Shown here piece after piece: positions 14,801 through 27,809 of a DNA stretch of 64,000 nucleotides. The first letter of the stretch is position 1, and each line of letters opens with the position of its first letter. A program made the position numbers and the translations under genes. Source of the stretch: Xestospongia bergquistia (lineage: Eukaryota; Porifera; Demospongiae; Haplosclerida; Petrosiidae); contig OZ014419.1 in the NCBI GenBank assembly GCA_963965975.1, forward strand, positions 1,922,001 through 1,986,000, in the 5' to 3' direction. The notes under the pieces were generated by a model. It was given only the letters and a program-made list of their open reading frames with translations. It did no database searches and was not told the DNA's origin.

Positions 14801-16872
14801 CTGTGGTGGATGTAAAGTAGGATGATCTTTAGCTCCTGGGAACAAACTCTGAAGAATATAAGATGTCAGGTTTTGATAAGGTAGACGTGATCCTGTCAGA
14901 TCACCAGTGAGCTCATCAAGATCAGTCTGTAGCTCAGCAAATCCTAAAATGACAGTTATATTAGATATTATAAAGTAATTGTGAGTACATTTTAACATCC
15001 AATATGTGTAATATAGATGTTAAATCATGTCATAGCCAGTACTATTAACACTGTATGCTAATCTCTTTTACTTACATTTAAACAGAATTCCCAGACTTAC
15101 CTAGTTTACATTCGTGGGCAACACTGGATTCTAGTCTCTCTAATTCAAACAAGAGTCGATCATTTTGTTCGTCTTTTTGTTTAAATTTACGATAAAATAT
15201 AGAGACAATAACTATAAAGATGACGATGAAGAAAATAAATGGAGCAAGAAAGCCAGGGATGAGAAACACAAGTAAATTAATTGGTTTCTTTATTGTCAGT
15301 GAACCAACTGTAACTGTTTGAAACCCAAGAGTGACCTAATGGAATATCACAGTAAAGTTACTGTATAATGACTATATAAGTACATGCTTAAGTGTTGTAC
15401 TTATTAAAGTCACTTACAACAACACTGTAGTCTTGTCCACTCTCAGTTTCAGCTGGTACTTCAATTTCACAAATCAAATTCTACATGAAACAAAAAAAAG
15501 AGATATTTTTAGACCAGTTTCAGACTAGAACCATTGTTAGATATAGGTGTATTTTAAACTTCTGTAGATAAACTAAGAACGCCATTAATGTACATATATA
15601 AACTTAATTGCATAGCTTATCTTTATGCTTCAATAACTCACTGTGTCTGTTTTACGGACTGGTGTGCAAGATAGAGCATCAGCTGTCACTTGAACTTGCT
15701 TGAGATTAAAAGTAAAACCACTCCCCTAAAAACAAAACAATATTGTAAATTTAACTCCATCAATCCTGTCTGTCAAGCAAATTTGTCAATCCATCTATCT
15801 AAACATATTAATATACACATACAGTTATTGTCAGGTTCTTTCTATTTCCTGGTTGAATTTCGTCCATAAAATTGGTCATAAAGATTGGATTTTGATGCAC
15901 TGTTAATGACACATTAAGATTCAATAGTTGTTGTACATTGTCCATTTTAAGACCTATTATTACATCAACAGACACATTGCTATTAGTAACAGATGGAGCT
16001 CGACATTTCATTCTAATGTCCTCAATATCATAGCAATTCTAGAAGGAAAAGAAATAAATAAATAAAAACAAATCAACAGATGAAATAATAAACAAACAAA
16101 CAGCTCATACATGAACTTTATGAACTACAGTTACTTACTGATGAGGCAATTGGTTGTCTAGAATTGGGCAAGTATATAAGTAATTGTGGTTCTCTAACTG
16201 TGTTGAGATCTTGACCAGATATGGTGAACACAGTACCACCCCTAATGTTAAGATAATAAAGTGAACAATATACATTGGTACAGTATGGTACATAACTGAA
16301 TAATTTGTTTCATAAAGTATAGAGACATTGATTATTTAGTTTATAAGAATAGTTTGCATATAAAGTTGTGTGTTTGTCTCTTACTCAAGGAAGAAGAAAT
16401 TAGGTTGAATATCAGTGAAGACTGGATCATTTTCATAATCAAAACCCACAGCATATAATGGATGTGAATCTATTGAGATAATGACTGCACCTTGACCTCG
16501 AATTGTGGTCATGTTACTTCTTCTTGTTATACAAGTAATGTTAGTAGAATCTTCACTGCAATAGGGATATAAAATGAAGATTGATAGATTGAGAATGTGG
16601 TAATGGATTCTAAGAATGAGGATTTCAATAGTGTAAAATGGGAATAAACTGACGATAAAGTAATGTTTGAATTATGGAAACATGAGAATGAAAAGTAAGG
16701 ATCACGAAACTCACGTGATATCTTCTTTGTTAACAATATCACAATGACCACCGGCTAATATAATGGATCTATTATTACCAATACCAAAATTGTGGCCCAT
16801 AATGGTAACTCTTGTCCCTCCTGATAAAGGACCCACTTTAGGAATGGCTGGAGGAAACGTGAAAGCAGGAAT

Positions 16873-16916
<44 letters not shown>

Positions 16917-19900
16917 TGTCATATCAATGCTATATACAAATTTCCTTACAAGGTATTTGTATTGTTGTGTAGAGGTGATAGTAATAAAGGTGAATTCAAT
17001 CTTAAGAGGTGACGTTAATAGACCAGTAATAGATGGTTGTGTAGTACACTCAATTCTAACATGAGAATGAACACATCACCTCCATTTTAATAGTACTAGA
17101 TCTAACCTCTTTCCAGGATCATAAGTGCTTCTATTGAAATCACAGACAACAGACTCAATTTTAATTGTTTTAATTTGACTAGCATCAGCTCCTAAATTAG
17201 TTCCATTAATTTGAATTACAGTCCCTCCATCAATGTGACCAGCTGTCGGTGAAAACTACAACAAAAACAATATGTCATCCAACACCAAATTCAAAGCAAT
17301 CCTTACTGATAATATAACTGGTCTCTCACAACTACCAATGGCATCTATACCCATAAGGGTGGTCTGAGAACATAATGAGCCAAGAATGCAGGAAGCCTTG
17401 TCAGGGCAGTAGCCACATTGGAACTTTGATTGAATATGTAGACATTGTCCGCAATTTTCTCCCATCAAAGGACAAGAGTAAAATATAGCTGATAAATTAT
17501 TATAAAGCGAGTTATAGTAGGTATTGTTAATGGAATAAATACCTTTAGAATTGTTAAGGTTTTCAATTGGGATTCTATTCTGTTGTCCATCTATAAACAA
17601 TACTTCTAATATTGCTTCAAAGAGACTTGTGTTTGGATCCAGAGAAACATTAAACTGGAGAATGGATGAATAAGCAAATGAATAGATGGATGGATTGATA
17701 GATGGATGGATGGATGAGTGTTGTACATGTACATGTTCCATTTAATAAACTTACTAATGTCTCCATACAATTCACTGTTGTTTCATTCCAATGTCCTGAA
17801 ATTTGATACAGTATATTTCTATTTTGATCTTTTATAGTACAGAAAAACGTATCAGAATTAAAGATGTGAAGATTTTTAGCTCTAATGACAAGAGAATATG
17901 ACATATTAGAGTGAATGAGATAATCTAAAGTGTCAAGACGATTTGGGGGTTGAATTAATGGACAACTGTTTTCAGGACTCCCAGTCTAAAGAGAAACAAA
18001 TAAAGACATTTAGTACACAGACTCTTCAGATTTAAATCATTGTGACTTACTATATTATTTGTGCAAGATTTGTGTGGTGATATGCAGTTATTATCAAGGG
18101 GACACCACATACAAGTCCTTTGAGTACTGAGACATGATGAACACCTACAGGATATGATAAAGCATAGAACTTGTTATATTAGAGACTTGCGTTGTCCTGA
18201 TGGAACAGTTGGTGAAGGCAACTTGTTGTTCGGTAGTCAGTGAAATGACATCAACTTCTTGAGCAGTTCTCAGTGATACATTAACTGCAATTGTGTCTAT
18301 AGAATTAAAATAAATCTAATTAGTTTGTTTTATCTTTAGCTATCTGTCTATCAGCTCGTTATCTCTACTTATCTCTTTAACTATCTGTCTATCACCTCAC
18401 TATCTCTACTTATCTCATTAACTATCTGTCTATCAGCTCACTATCTCTACTTATCTCTTTAACTACCACTGTAAATGTCAAAATTTTCGCCGCTCAAACT
18501 TTCGCGTGTAAAATTTTCCCAAACTCATAATTTCGTGTTTTGTGTCAACCACGAAAATTTGACTTTGCGAATATTTAGATATTCAGTATCCCCGTGCAGC
18601 AACACAATGGATGAGTATTAGTTACTCTAATTATTCATGAGTCTAATTTTCGCAATGTCACTCAACTGCGAAAATATAACTACCTCGAAAATTTATATGT
18701 TTACAGTATCTGTCTATCTGCTCATTATCTCTACTTATCTCTTTAACTATCTGTCTATCAGCTCACTATCTCTACTTATCTCTTTAACTATCTGTAGGTT
18801 TGTCTGTATCTTATTGTCATGAGAATATTTAAACTATTAAATGTAGTAAGAAGGCACATTGCTTCCAGCAAAAAAGGACAGAGTTGTATCAACTTTGAGA
18901 AGATGACAATTGATGTGGCAAGTTGGCATGTGGCCACCTTATAGTGCCTGTTCAGACATCCTTAGTGTCTGTTCAAACATTCCTATCACTTTAATAATAA
19001 CTGTCAACTCTTGTTAATAAACAATTAACATAGTTTAAAATGTTTGAAATGCATCCCAAAATAGTAGCGGTACAATTTGGTGCCATAGTGACTGAAGAAT
19101 GATATTTTAGTATGTTGTAACAACCATGTTGCAGTTAAAAGATTGTCTCTACTAACTTCTAATTAATTATCTGTGTGTTTTATACATTTTCTATATTGTT
19201 ATCATACCAGCCATGAAATTGTTCATCCATCCTTCCATCTGTCCATCCATCCATTTATCTAACCAGTCACCTTCAGTGAATGTAGGCAGATCATTAGTAG
19301 GTGGTAATGGACATCTGATGGTATCATTAGATTCTCTATTAGCAGTTAATGGTTTACTAGTGTACGCAGACTCAAACTTATAAACACAATCATATGCCAC
19401 CTCAGGAATGTTAGTAACATTCATAGTCAACCTCAGGGTTGTCTAGAGAAGATTAGTACATGAGATTACAATATATGATAGAGTGTTAACATTAAGTATT
19501 GAGGTTTACTATAATTAATAGTATAGTAAGTAGCTCATTAAACAATAATGTAGATAATGTACTAGTTGTAGTAACTAATGACTATACCAATTCAATAGTA
19601 CATTGATGGCCATGTGTAATAAAAAATTGAAAAAATTACATAGCAACCTTTGAACTAAAAAGTATTTAACACACAGACTAAGCATTGAGTTACTAGTGCC
19701 AACTGTTAGTCATGATCCTTTGAAGTTATGTTCAGTTTATGATGACGGCCAATAATGCCATGTTGTAAAGTTTTGACCACAAAATTGACTCAAAACATTG
19801 TTAGAATGTTTACTGTCCACATAACACCATACAAGTTCCATGTTGTACTAATTACAACTTAATTACATCATTTGGCGCATACAAACATGAAGTGTCTCTT

Positions 19901-22661
19901 CTTATACACCTGTTAGTATACTCTGTGATTGTAACTAATGGTATGCCAACTAGATAACCTTATAAATGCTAACCACACTACAACTCAGGAATGCACTGAT
20001 TGTAGTGTTGTGAATGGCTTGGCTGTGAGGGGGAGTATGACAAATTGGATTTTAAAAACCAGTATGAATGTCTGGTAGTTAAAGCTTGTAATTTCACTAA
20101 CTCTATTGAACAGTTGGCTAGTCATCTTTATCAGCATCATTATAAAACAATGTTAGCAATGTATGATGTGGCCAGACATACCACATTCTAGTGCTAAATG
20201 TAATCTAATAGACACAAACAACATTATCTTTTTTGGAAGTTATTAGCAAGATCATCCAATTACAGGTGCACACACACTTCCATTGAGAGACTATATATAA
20301 TATTGTTATCAGCAACTTGGCTGCTTGGTAAAGTAGAAGTGGGTACAATTCCCACCTTTTCAACCTTTATTTTACAACTAGTTGTTGCTATAGTTACTTG
20401 GTTGTTACCTACTATCATAATCAATTAACACCTTAAAAGTCTGCTAATGTACAATATATTATAACTTAGACAAAGCACAATACAATTATTCAATGAGATT
20501 GTGGGCAGCCACAAAGCAAGACAATTATCGTAGGGACAACCTTGAAGTGAATTAAGTTAATGTGTTTGTTGACAGATACAATTACAATATAGACATAGCT
20601 TGGTTGAAAATGTAAGAATTCAACATGCCCCTGGACCAGCAGCATCTACATTCATAGACTACACTAGTTTCACAGGTCAATAATTTATCAGGCACTAAAA
20701 AAGCTTAGCAACTAGCTGTAGTAGATGCCACTGTGGTTAGTAAAATATTGTATAGTAGTGAAAGAGTTAATAAGTGGTTAGAGTAAATTCCACTGTATTA
20801 TCTGATAACAAAATGTGGTGTGGTTCCAATTATATATGGTCTATTGTCACTACTCTCACTGATATGAGATATATACAATAGAGATGTGGTTAATGGATAT
20901 TGAATTACTTACATCAGTCAATTGATCTGTATATATCACAACAGGATTTACAGAGTTAATAATAGGACAGTTAGCTCGATCAGTTTGCCATACTTGAGGT
21001 GATGTAGTACAATTTGTTAGCTTAGTACACCTGTTTGAATAGAGATAATTGTAAATATATTAACAAAGCTGATAATAAAACAATGCATGAACTACATTGT
21101 GAGAACATGGTGACTACAGTCTGTCTTATATCAGCAACAGTACTATAGTACAGCCTCTCTCACTACAACCTGTAGTGAACATAGTACTGAGTACATAGTA
21201 ATACAACCTTTCTCACTATAATCTGGACATATCTTTAGTAATCTTGGTTTTGTTTGACTTGGTAAATTGGTTTCTACTTTATCTTACTACTACAACAGAT
21301 GGTCTATGATAGATAGAAGCTCCTTCTCAACTCCAGAGAGAGTTCATGTTACTCAGTTATTACACATAAGTCAGATAAGATTATCACTTATATCTTTGTA
21401 TTAACATCGATATGATTAGTAAAAACATTAAACTTGTGGTGATTCAAATTTCAATAGTCACTCAATACATACTTAAATGTTGTTTCTTTTTCTAAACGAT
21501 TTGTTATCAAAGCAAATGATAGTCAATAACAAATTCTGATCGTGAATGTTTTGTTTTGTTATACAAACTTTATTTTTTATACCAAAATTAGTAATTGAGT
21601 GACAGTCTACACACTCATACATAAACAGATTTTGTTGACTCAAAACTAATTATAGTTCGCAAACTGTCAACAACATTATTACACAATATCCTGTACTACT
21701 AATTAACAACAACATAAACACAATTTGGCATTTTGTGGTTCTACATTCTTTGAAAACTCATATAAAAATGACACAATCACTCTCAAATTAACAACATGTG
21801 ACTTTTCAAATTACTATGCCATAACTCCCACTGGATTTCTTGACAATACAAAGTCCGAACATAGGAGTGTTGAACGACAGTTATCTCAAAAATGAAGTAC
21901 CACCTTGAATGCTTACCATACTGATCATGTTAATATAATTAGTAACATTACATTGATACAATTACACCATATATTTATGATAACACTTACAAACTGGAGA
22001 GGGTACACCAACCACATATAGGATCTCTGGATGCAATACATGATTCACAAGTTGTGTATTCACTGCATATATCAATCGGTCGCTTAATAACCTAGTGTGT
22101 GAGGGTTAAATTTGTGGATATAAAATTATGTGTTAAACTATTTATGATCATTATCATTACGATACTATAGTTGTGATTCAACAATGATAAATCATGGCTA
22201 TTTATTTATTTAAATGCACCAAATTGAATGTGTACATATCTACTTGTTTATGTAAAAGTACATGCTAAATAAATGTATAACACATCATGCTACTATAAAA
22301 TAACTATCTTGTTAACTAATCAGTGACTATTGATTATGGAGCATGTAGTGTGATGTGATATCAAATGTTTAGTAAATGGTATATGACACCATTTTAGAGT
22401 AACAGTTGTAATCTCATATCTTGATTTAATATAACATCATTGATAGTTGGGACTCTTCATTTATGATATCCAATAATTAATACAGCAGAATATTATGTAC
22501 CTCCTATAATAAGGGATAAGTAGCTTACTGTGTTAGATGTAAGAGAGTAGAATGATTCACCATCCTCTGAAAAGTGTATATCATCAACTGAAGCTATATC
22601 ATTTGTGTTAATAGAACGGATGTGTTCTAAAGAAGTGCCTGAAGGATTAGAGAAATAAAAC

Positions 22662-22695
<34 letters not shown>

Positions 22696-23906
22696 CACAT
22701 ATTTACATTATATGTTTCATCAACATTTACCTGTTCAATTGTTCCATCATTGTTTCCAGCAAAAACATATACAACATTGGCATAAGAAATAGCATTTATA
22801 GTTTGAAATGTAATTGATGAACTGAAAGTCTTGATATTTGAACCTGATATAGATGTGTCAACTTCCAATGGAGTACTGACTGATCCTGGTCTGTTACAAG
22901 AGTTTATTTGCTAAGACAGACATTGTAATGATTGGATTAATCATTATTTTATTGACAACTTTATACTTACTTGTTTTTGGGAATTACTTAAACCAGCTGG
23001 ACATGAACTCTTACTATTTCTGTTCAAGTTCACTTGCCCTATACCATTTTTACAATTGTCAAGTTTCTCATCCATTACTTCATCAATCAAAGTGACATTA
23101 AAAGAACAAATGATATTACTTCCAATGGCTAAACCTGGACCACTGATCAATATTATAGGATCTCCATTATATTCCAAAAAGGTTGCCACAGACTTGGCTG
23201 AATTGGAGATTCCAGAACATTCTAGTTGTACCTCTGTGTAAGTTGTTAGGAAACGCTCACCAGTTTCTTCTATTCCAGGATCTGAAATACAAACTCGTGC
23301 AACATGTATACTTGTTCCTCTTAAAATAAACACATAGTACACAAAGCTATTGTAATGAAAATTTGTTAGAAAATCTCTGTCAGTGAAAACATTAGCTTCT
23401 CTCTGTTCACCAACTATGTTAAGTTGGAGATTTGACATTGTTGAATAACTAAATTTAGTTATGGAGGAACTTATAGTCTGACTACTAATTCTCTTTCTTG
23501 CTACAAAGAATTCAAGATTTCCAGTGAATATAGCAGAGAGATCCTCTTGACCTGGAAATAGTACTGAGGTCAAAGATGGATTTGTAACACTTGAGTTTGA
23601 CAGAGTCTGAGAGCCAACAAGAAGACAACTACTTTCTTGACAAGAGAGAATGTCTTCTGGTAGATTAGTATTGTTGATTTGTAGCAAGAGCCGATTAACT
23701 TCTGATAGTTGAAGAGATATCTCCTCATTCAATGTGGACCCCAATTTATACAGGTGAGTATTGGAGCCAACAATCACTGCATCATTGTTAAGAACAAGTA
23801 GATTTCTCAAAGACTGTCCGTTGAACTGGTAAGACGAAGACTGCAATATCAAATAGAAACAGGTCACTAAGAACAGAAATCTAAAATTCAGGTTATCTCT
23901 TGACAT
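11873..23906 (-). CDS. Plexin A (semaphorin receptor), first of two plexin paralogs
   Basis: Single-pass receptor for semaphorin-type ligands, with a cytoplasmic GAP domain acting on Rap/Ras GTPases. Read right to left: signal peptide ([16 protein letters not shown]) and sema domain in a large exon (22944-23906) plus exons near 22540-22900. PSI repeats follow at about 21990-22090 ([15 protein letters not shown]), 18055-18145 ([14 protein letters not shown]) and 17380-17470 ([16 protein letters not shown]), then several IPT domains (about 17300-15400). The transmembrane segment is at about 15180-15260 ([16 protein letters not shown]), followed by a juxtamembrane coiled segment. GAP part 1 contains [14 protein letters not shown] (about 14240-14300), then the Rho-binding insert, then GAP part 2 with [17 protein letters not shown] (about 12820-12880), so both catalytic Arg motifs are present. 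The C-terminus ends SVLHCTM at TAG 11873. Introns in the ectodomain (18.3-22.5 kb) are unusually long for this window. Subclass not assigned. Confidence 0.93.
16875..16913. repeat. (GA)n microsatellite at a plexin A acceptor
   Basis: (CT)n on the sense strand, ending in CAG directly before the exon beginning ATTCCTGC. Confidence 0.9.
18330..18790. repeat. Intronic tandem repeat of about 42 bp, interrupted by a small element
   Basis: Repeats of CTATCTGTCTATCAGCTCAC followed by TATCTCTACTTATCTCTTTAA lie on both sides of the insertion at 18466-18706, within a long plexin A intron. Confidence 0.85.
18466..18706. mobile_element. MITE-like insertion (about 241 bp) with TIRs and TA target site
   Basis: The left end contains ACTGTAAATGTCAAAATTTTCG; on the other strand the right end reads ACTGTAAACATATAAATTTTCG. 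The surrounding tandem repeat reads AACTA on the left and TATCTGTCTATC on the right, so the uninterrupted repeat can be inferred and the insertion fits a duplicated TA. No ORF inside. Non-autonomous element, likely mobilised by a Tc1/mariner-like transposase (inference). Confidence 0.75.
18800..20930. other. Long introns of plexin A with one recognisable exon
   Basis: Apart from a coding exon at about 19265-19440 (Cys-containing ectodomain residues such as [20 protein letters not shown]), I see only AT-rich sequence and a short GGAT-type repeat (19210-19260). No further gene is supported. Confidence 0.5.
22665..22693. repeat. (GA)n microsatellite at a plexin A acceptor
   Basis: (CT)n on the sense strand, ending CTGTAG before the exon beginning TTTTATTTC. 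Confidence 0.9.
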
Positions 23907-26520
23907 AGTTGATGGAGAGTAATTGCACTAGCCGTGACACACAAAGACAAAATAACTATAAAATACTAACGTGAGGCAGTAACCATTTTATTTGACAGGA
24001 AATGACTTGTGAATGTCTTTAATGTGGCAAGTGAATTGTGTCACACATGGGCACTTTTCCAACTTCATAGTAGTAGATCTAATATGGCAAAAATTATATA
24101 TAACTATTTTTTAATTTTGCAATCACAACCAATCACTATAACAAACTAGTAATAATAATAATATAATATTTTCACTCTTTCAATCAACTGGTCCATACAT
24201 TACAGTGTTTCCTACTAAACACATTCTTCTCACCTCCTTTGCTATATATGACATTTCCTTGTGCTATCATGTACATTATATAATCCATACGGTATAATTA
24301 TACTCCCTGTGACAACTGAATATGATATAATAATAATACTAAAGTGGCTATTAGTAGGAAGTCCATACATAGCTAGCTATATTGTTAATAATGTTAGGGT
24401 TAAGGGGATTTGAATCAGAATAAAATGAAATATAGATTTACTCCTGCTTGAAGAAAAGGTGTGTTGCTTATATGAACCATATCTAGTGAGCATATATGGA
24501 AGCAGTTTATTGAGATATTCCCTGAGGGTACATTGCATGTCCATACTTATATATCTCCATATTATAGTACCAGTATGTTGTATTATTACTCATTACTTAT
24601 ATTACAATACATTGACTTAGTAAGACAGAGTGATTATATCATATGTTACAGAGAGTACTTTATTGAATATAATTATATTATTTGGAATTATATAATCATG
24701 ATATCATTGTTTTAATAAGTAAAAAGTACAAATTCTGACTATGTTATAACTTAGTTTAATCAAATGACACTCGGTAGTCATATAATATGATAGCTATTGA
24801 GTAATACTTGATTTATTAAACAAAATAATGGTACAATATATTGTAGTATGTATCACAAAATATACAATAAAGTATCTTCTCTTCTTAAACAATAAAAGGT
24901 TATTTAAAACAATAAGTTAAATGGAATATACACATATAATTTAACTTGTACATATACAGTTTTTGAATGGGCTCAGATGTAGAGCCTTTGCTCTATATAG
25001 ACTTCAAGTCCTTTTCAACATCAAAAGACATAGTTCCAAATTTATAACTACAAGTTATTAATACAACTATAACACAATGATCAAAATATGTCATGTTTTA
25101 CATTTAGATATATAATAGTTATTATAATATACCTTGTATGGCAAATTTAGGATGGAATAAGTAGAATATATAAGTCAATATGAACATACATTTATTAAAT
25201 ATAGAGTTACTAATAGTAATTATAGGATAAGTCTGTTTCATAAGTTAATACAATCAGGAGAAATGAGGGTATAAGTATGAGCAAGAGAGCAATATATTAA
25301 TAAATAAATAAATCAGATTTAATAATAGAAAAATAATATTGTAGTGGAATGTTTATGAGAGATAGATATAATGTATGATCTTGTAAAGAGTTTAGTTGTT
25401 TCCTTCTGTTCAGTAAAGTTAGCATATATAAAGGTATGTCAGTGAACAGGAATATAATAATATAATAATATATAATCACCTCTTCAGAAAGATATCAGAA
25501 GCACATTGGCTAGTGAATCTTCTAGAAAATTTACTGATGTCCATCTACAAAGGCTTTTTCAAAAGAGAAGTTGACCGTCCTTGACCAAATATATATGTAT
25601 GGGTCCCACACTTGAGAAACATGTTGTTGTGGATACACAATTGTAAGATAGAGTTATTTCTAATTGTATTAACTTACAATGATACGCTAAATTTCCTATT
25701 AATGTTAATAAATAATTTGTTCAATATAGTCCAGCTACTTACATCGAAAGCCTCACATCATTTATATCTCTATTGAATTGTTAATGATATCCACTAGTTG
25801 GATAATATAGCTTTCCTTCAATGTAAGGGTGTACCTGACTTCAATAAATGTACTTTCAATAAATCTGTACTTAATATGTTATCAACTAGTAGTCTCTGAA
25901 CTCAATAATACAAATTATAATCGAATATAGGGGTAGAAATGTAATCAAATTTGGGGTGGGGGGGGTGGGGCTAATGTAGTCTTGTGTGACCAACTCCTCC
26001 CCCTTCAGTAAAGATGAGGGGTTGGATACAGGTTACCGTAATTCATTACATTGACTAATGTACCTCATATAATCAAAAACCTTCACCGATTACTTAAACA
26101 ATGAATATATACCAGCACTTTATTGCCATTAGGTTATTGTGTCAGTACTACATGGGCTAACCCCCCCTTTTCATTAGTTAGAGGGGGTTTGAAGCCCCCT
26201 AGTTCCCCCCTTTCTATCATAATACAACTAAATCATGTCTCATCATGAAACTCAATGGGTAGAGAGAAAGATGGACGGATGAATGGAAGGAATTATCTGC
26301 ATTTTAATAAGAATTATTTATTGGATATTTACACTAGTTATAAGCCTACATGCACTCTTTACACAATTACACTACATTATAAACAGGGACAGAGACAACA
26401 TATTAAAACTGGGGGCTCAGTATTCATGAATGGGGAGTTATGTATACAAGCTTTAGAATGAACAAAAAGTACCAATTTTAAAGAGCATAACCACATTCAT
26501 TTTGACTATATGATCAGTAG
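23907..26520. other. AT-rich intergenic region upstream of plexin A
   Basis: No gene or RNA recognised. Contains the plexin A promoter side, long AT-rich stretches, a G-run (25953-25970) and C/G-run inverted stretches near 26160-26210. Confidence 0.5.
25953..25970 (+). other. G-run with G-quadruplex potential
   Basis: Reads GGGGTGGGGGGGGTGGGG: G tracts separated by single T residues, which meets the usual sequence criterion for a G-quadruplex. Confidence 0.6.
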
Positions 26521-26529
26521 TTACTAAAG

Positions 26530-26945
26530 TATTTCATATGTTCTTCATTTCTGGCTACAAAATATTTAGCTACAGATACTAAATTTAACTCATTATTGTT
26601 GACAACAGATAAGTAAAAACCTCCTTCATTGGATGCACACACTGAGCCATGGAAATTGCTTGTACCAACTCAATTGGAAATTTCGATTTTTGCAGTTAAC
26701 AACTGTACTTAGTGAAGGTTTATGGTTATGCTGAAAAGCTTTTTCTTCACTACCACAGCACTGTGATGAACATCCTGGAATTGTATTTGATGCTATTTGG
26801 GTGTCTACCTCATTATCCTCCTCATCACTCAGCTCTTCGACACTGATAGATCATTGATAGTATAGGTAGTAACCTCTTCTTGCTCATCAGACTTTTTTTC
26901 TTCTTCACAGTCGTTTCTCTTAGGTTTAGAGGCTGATCAAACACT
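26530..26945 (-). pseudogene. Decayed TTF-type zinc-finger transposase fragment (hAT-related)
   Basis: The minus strand encodes an acidic stretch (EEEKKSDEQEEVTTYTINDL and, after a frameshift, VEELSDEEDNEVDTQ), then SQCCGSEEKAFQ, then RNFQLSWYKQFPWLSVC and, after a second shift, SNEGGFYLSVV. The pattern CC...FQ...R.FQ..W...FPWL...GGF is that of the TTF-type finger found at the N-terminus of many hAT-like transposases. At least two frameshifts are needed and the catalytic part is absent. Confidence 0.55.
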
Positions 26946-27240
26946 GAAAAAGGTTGCCTTGTCTTTTTTCTATTGTGAAGTCTAGCTTGGGATCAAAGTG
27001 CAACAGCATGTACGTAGTATTTACAGTGTTATAGGGTGCTAATGTAGTCTGAATGTTAAATGTATCATACAAAACCACACAGTCTGATACAGAGAAGGTG
27101 TAGTCTCATTATTACACCTTACAAAGAATACAAAGAATGATAAATAACTCCATGGATTCATCACTGACTCCTTCAAGAGGGGGCTGAGCCCCCAGTTCTC
27201 TGCCACTGATAAAGTAGCTACCTATTCCAGTGGTGTCATG

Positions 27241-27809
27241 CCATTTCGTCTAATCCCATTTTGTCTAACAAAATGGACTTTTGTCCCATTTAGTCTAATA
27301 GTGTGTAATAGTGTAAAAGATCTAAGATAAGTGGATTAAGGCCAGTAAAGGTGATGGAATTCTAATTCCAAAGAACTAATAGTGTAAAGGCTTTGATGTC
27401 TTGAAAGGTAGAGTACTTAAGAGGAGCCATTTCATACATACAATATATTGAATCAATGGAGTTTGTTACAACAACAAGAGGAGGTAGATCACTTATACAC
27501 CAGGGTTATAGGTACACACTCAATCGAAGAACCCCAGTTTTAGGAGTGGACTACAAGAACACAAGCTTTGACAAAAGGCAGTTTAATGCAACTGGCTGCA
27601 AGAGGGCTTTTAAGAAGAAGAAGAAAGTACAGAAACCACGAGAACAGACGGAAAACTTAAGGAAAAGCATGAAGCAGGAGATTATATATTACAAAGAACT
27701 TCTTAGGGCATATAGCCATTGGGTATCTTTGAATTACTATCAATTTAGTTTTTAGGTGAAATGGGACAATTGTACATTATGGTAGATGAAATAAGATTAG
27801 ATGAAATGG
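27241..27809. mobile_element. Terminal-inverted-repeat element (569 bp) carrying a FLYWCH-like ORF
   Basis: The left end CCATTTCGTCTAATCCCATT and the complement of the right end, CCATTTCATCTAATCTTATT, match, and similarity continues to TTGTCCCATTT about 50 bp in. Each terminus contains iterated 15-bp motifs like CCCATTTTGTCTAAC. The ORF at 27456-27755 lies inside and stops at the inner edge of the right repeat. No clear target-site duplication was seen by eye. Confidence 0.7.
27456..27755 (+). CDS. FLYWCH-like small ORF within TIR element
   Basis: Encodes 99 residues. The N-terminal part FVTTTRGGRSLIHQGYRYTL resembles the start of FLYWCH zinc-finger domains (F..T.RGG..L...GY.YT). The expected YW.C and CxxR Cys ligands are altered to DYKN and GCKRAF, so metal binding is doubtful. 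The rest is Lys-rich (FKKKKKVQKPR). FLYWCH domains occur in Mutator-like transposases and in host genes derived from them. It sits between inverted repeats and is probably a transposon remnant or captured fragment rather than a host gene. Expression is unknown. Confidence 0.45.
   Translation: MEFVTTTRGGRSLIHQGYRYTLNRRTPVLGVDYKNTSFDKRQFNATGCKRAFKKKKKVQKPREQTENLRKSMKQEIIYYKELLRAYSHWVSLNYYQFSF

Noticed and set aside
20306-20372. tRNA-like stretch with GGTACAATTCCC and TGGCTGCTTGGTAAAG
   Set aside because: A-box and B-box spacing is too short and no acceptor or anticodon stem closes; at most a decayed tRNA-derived repeat.
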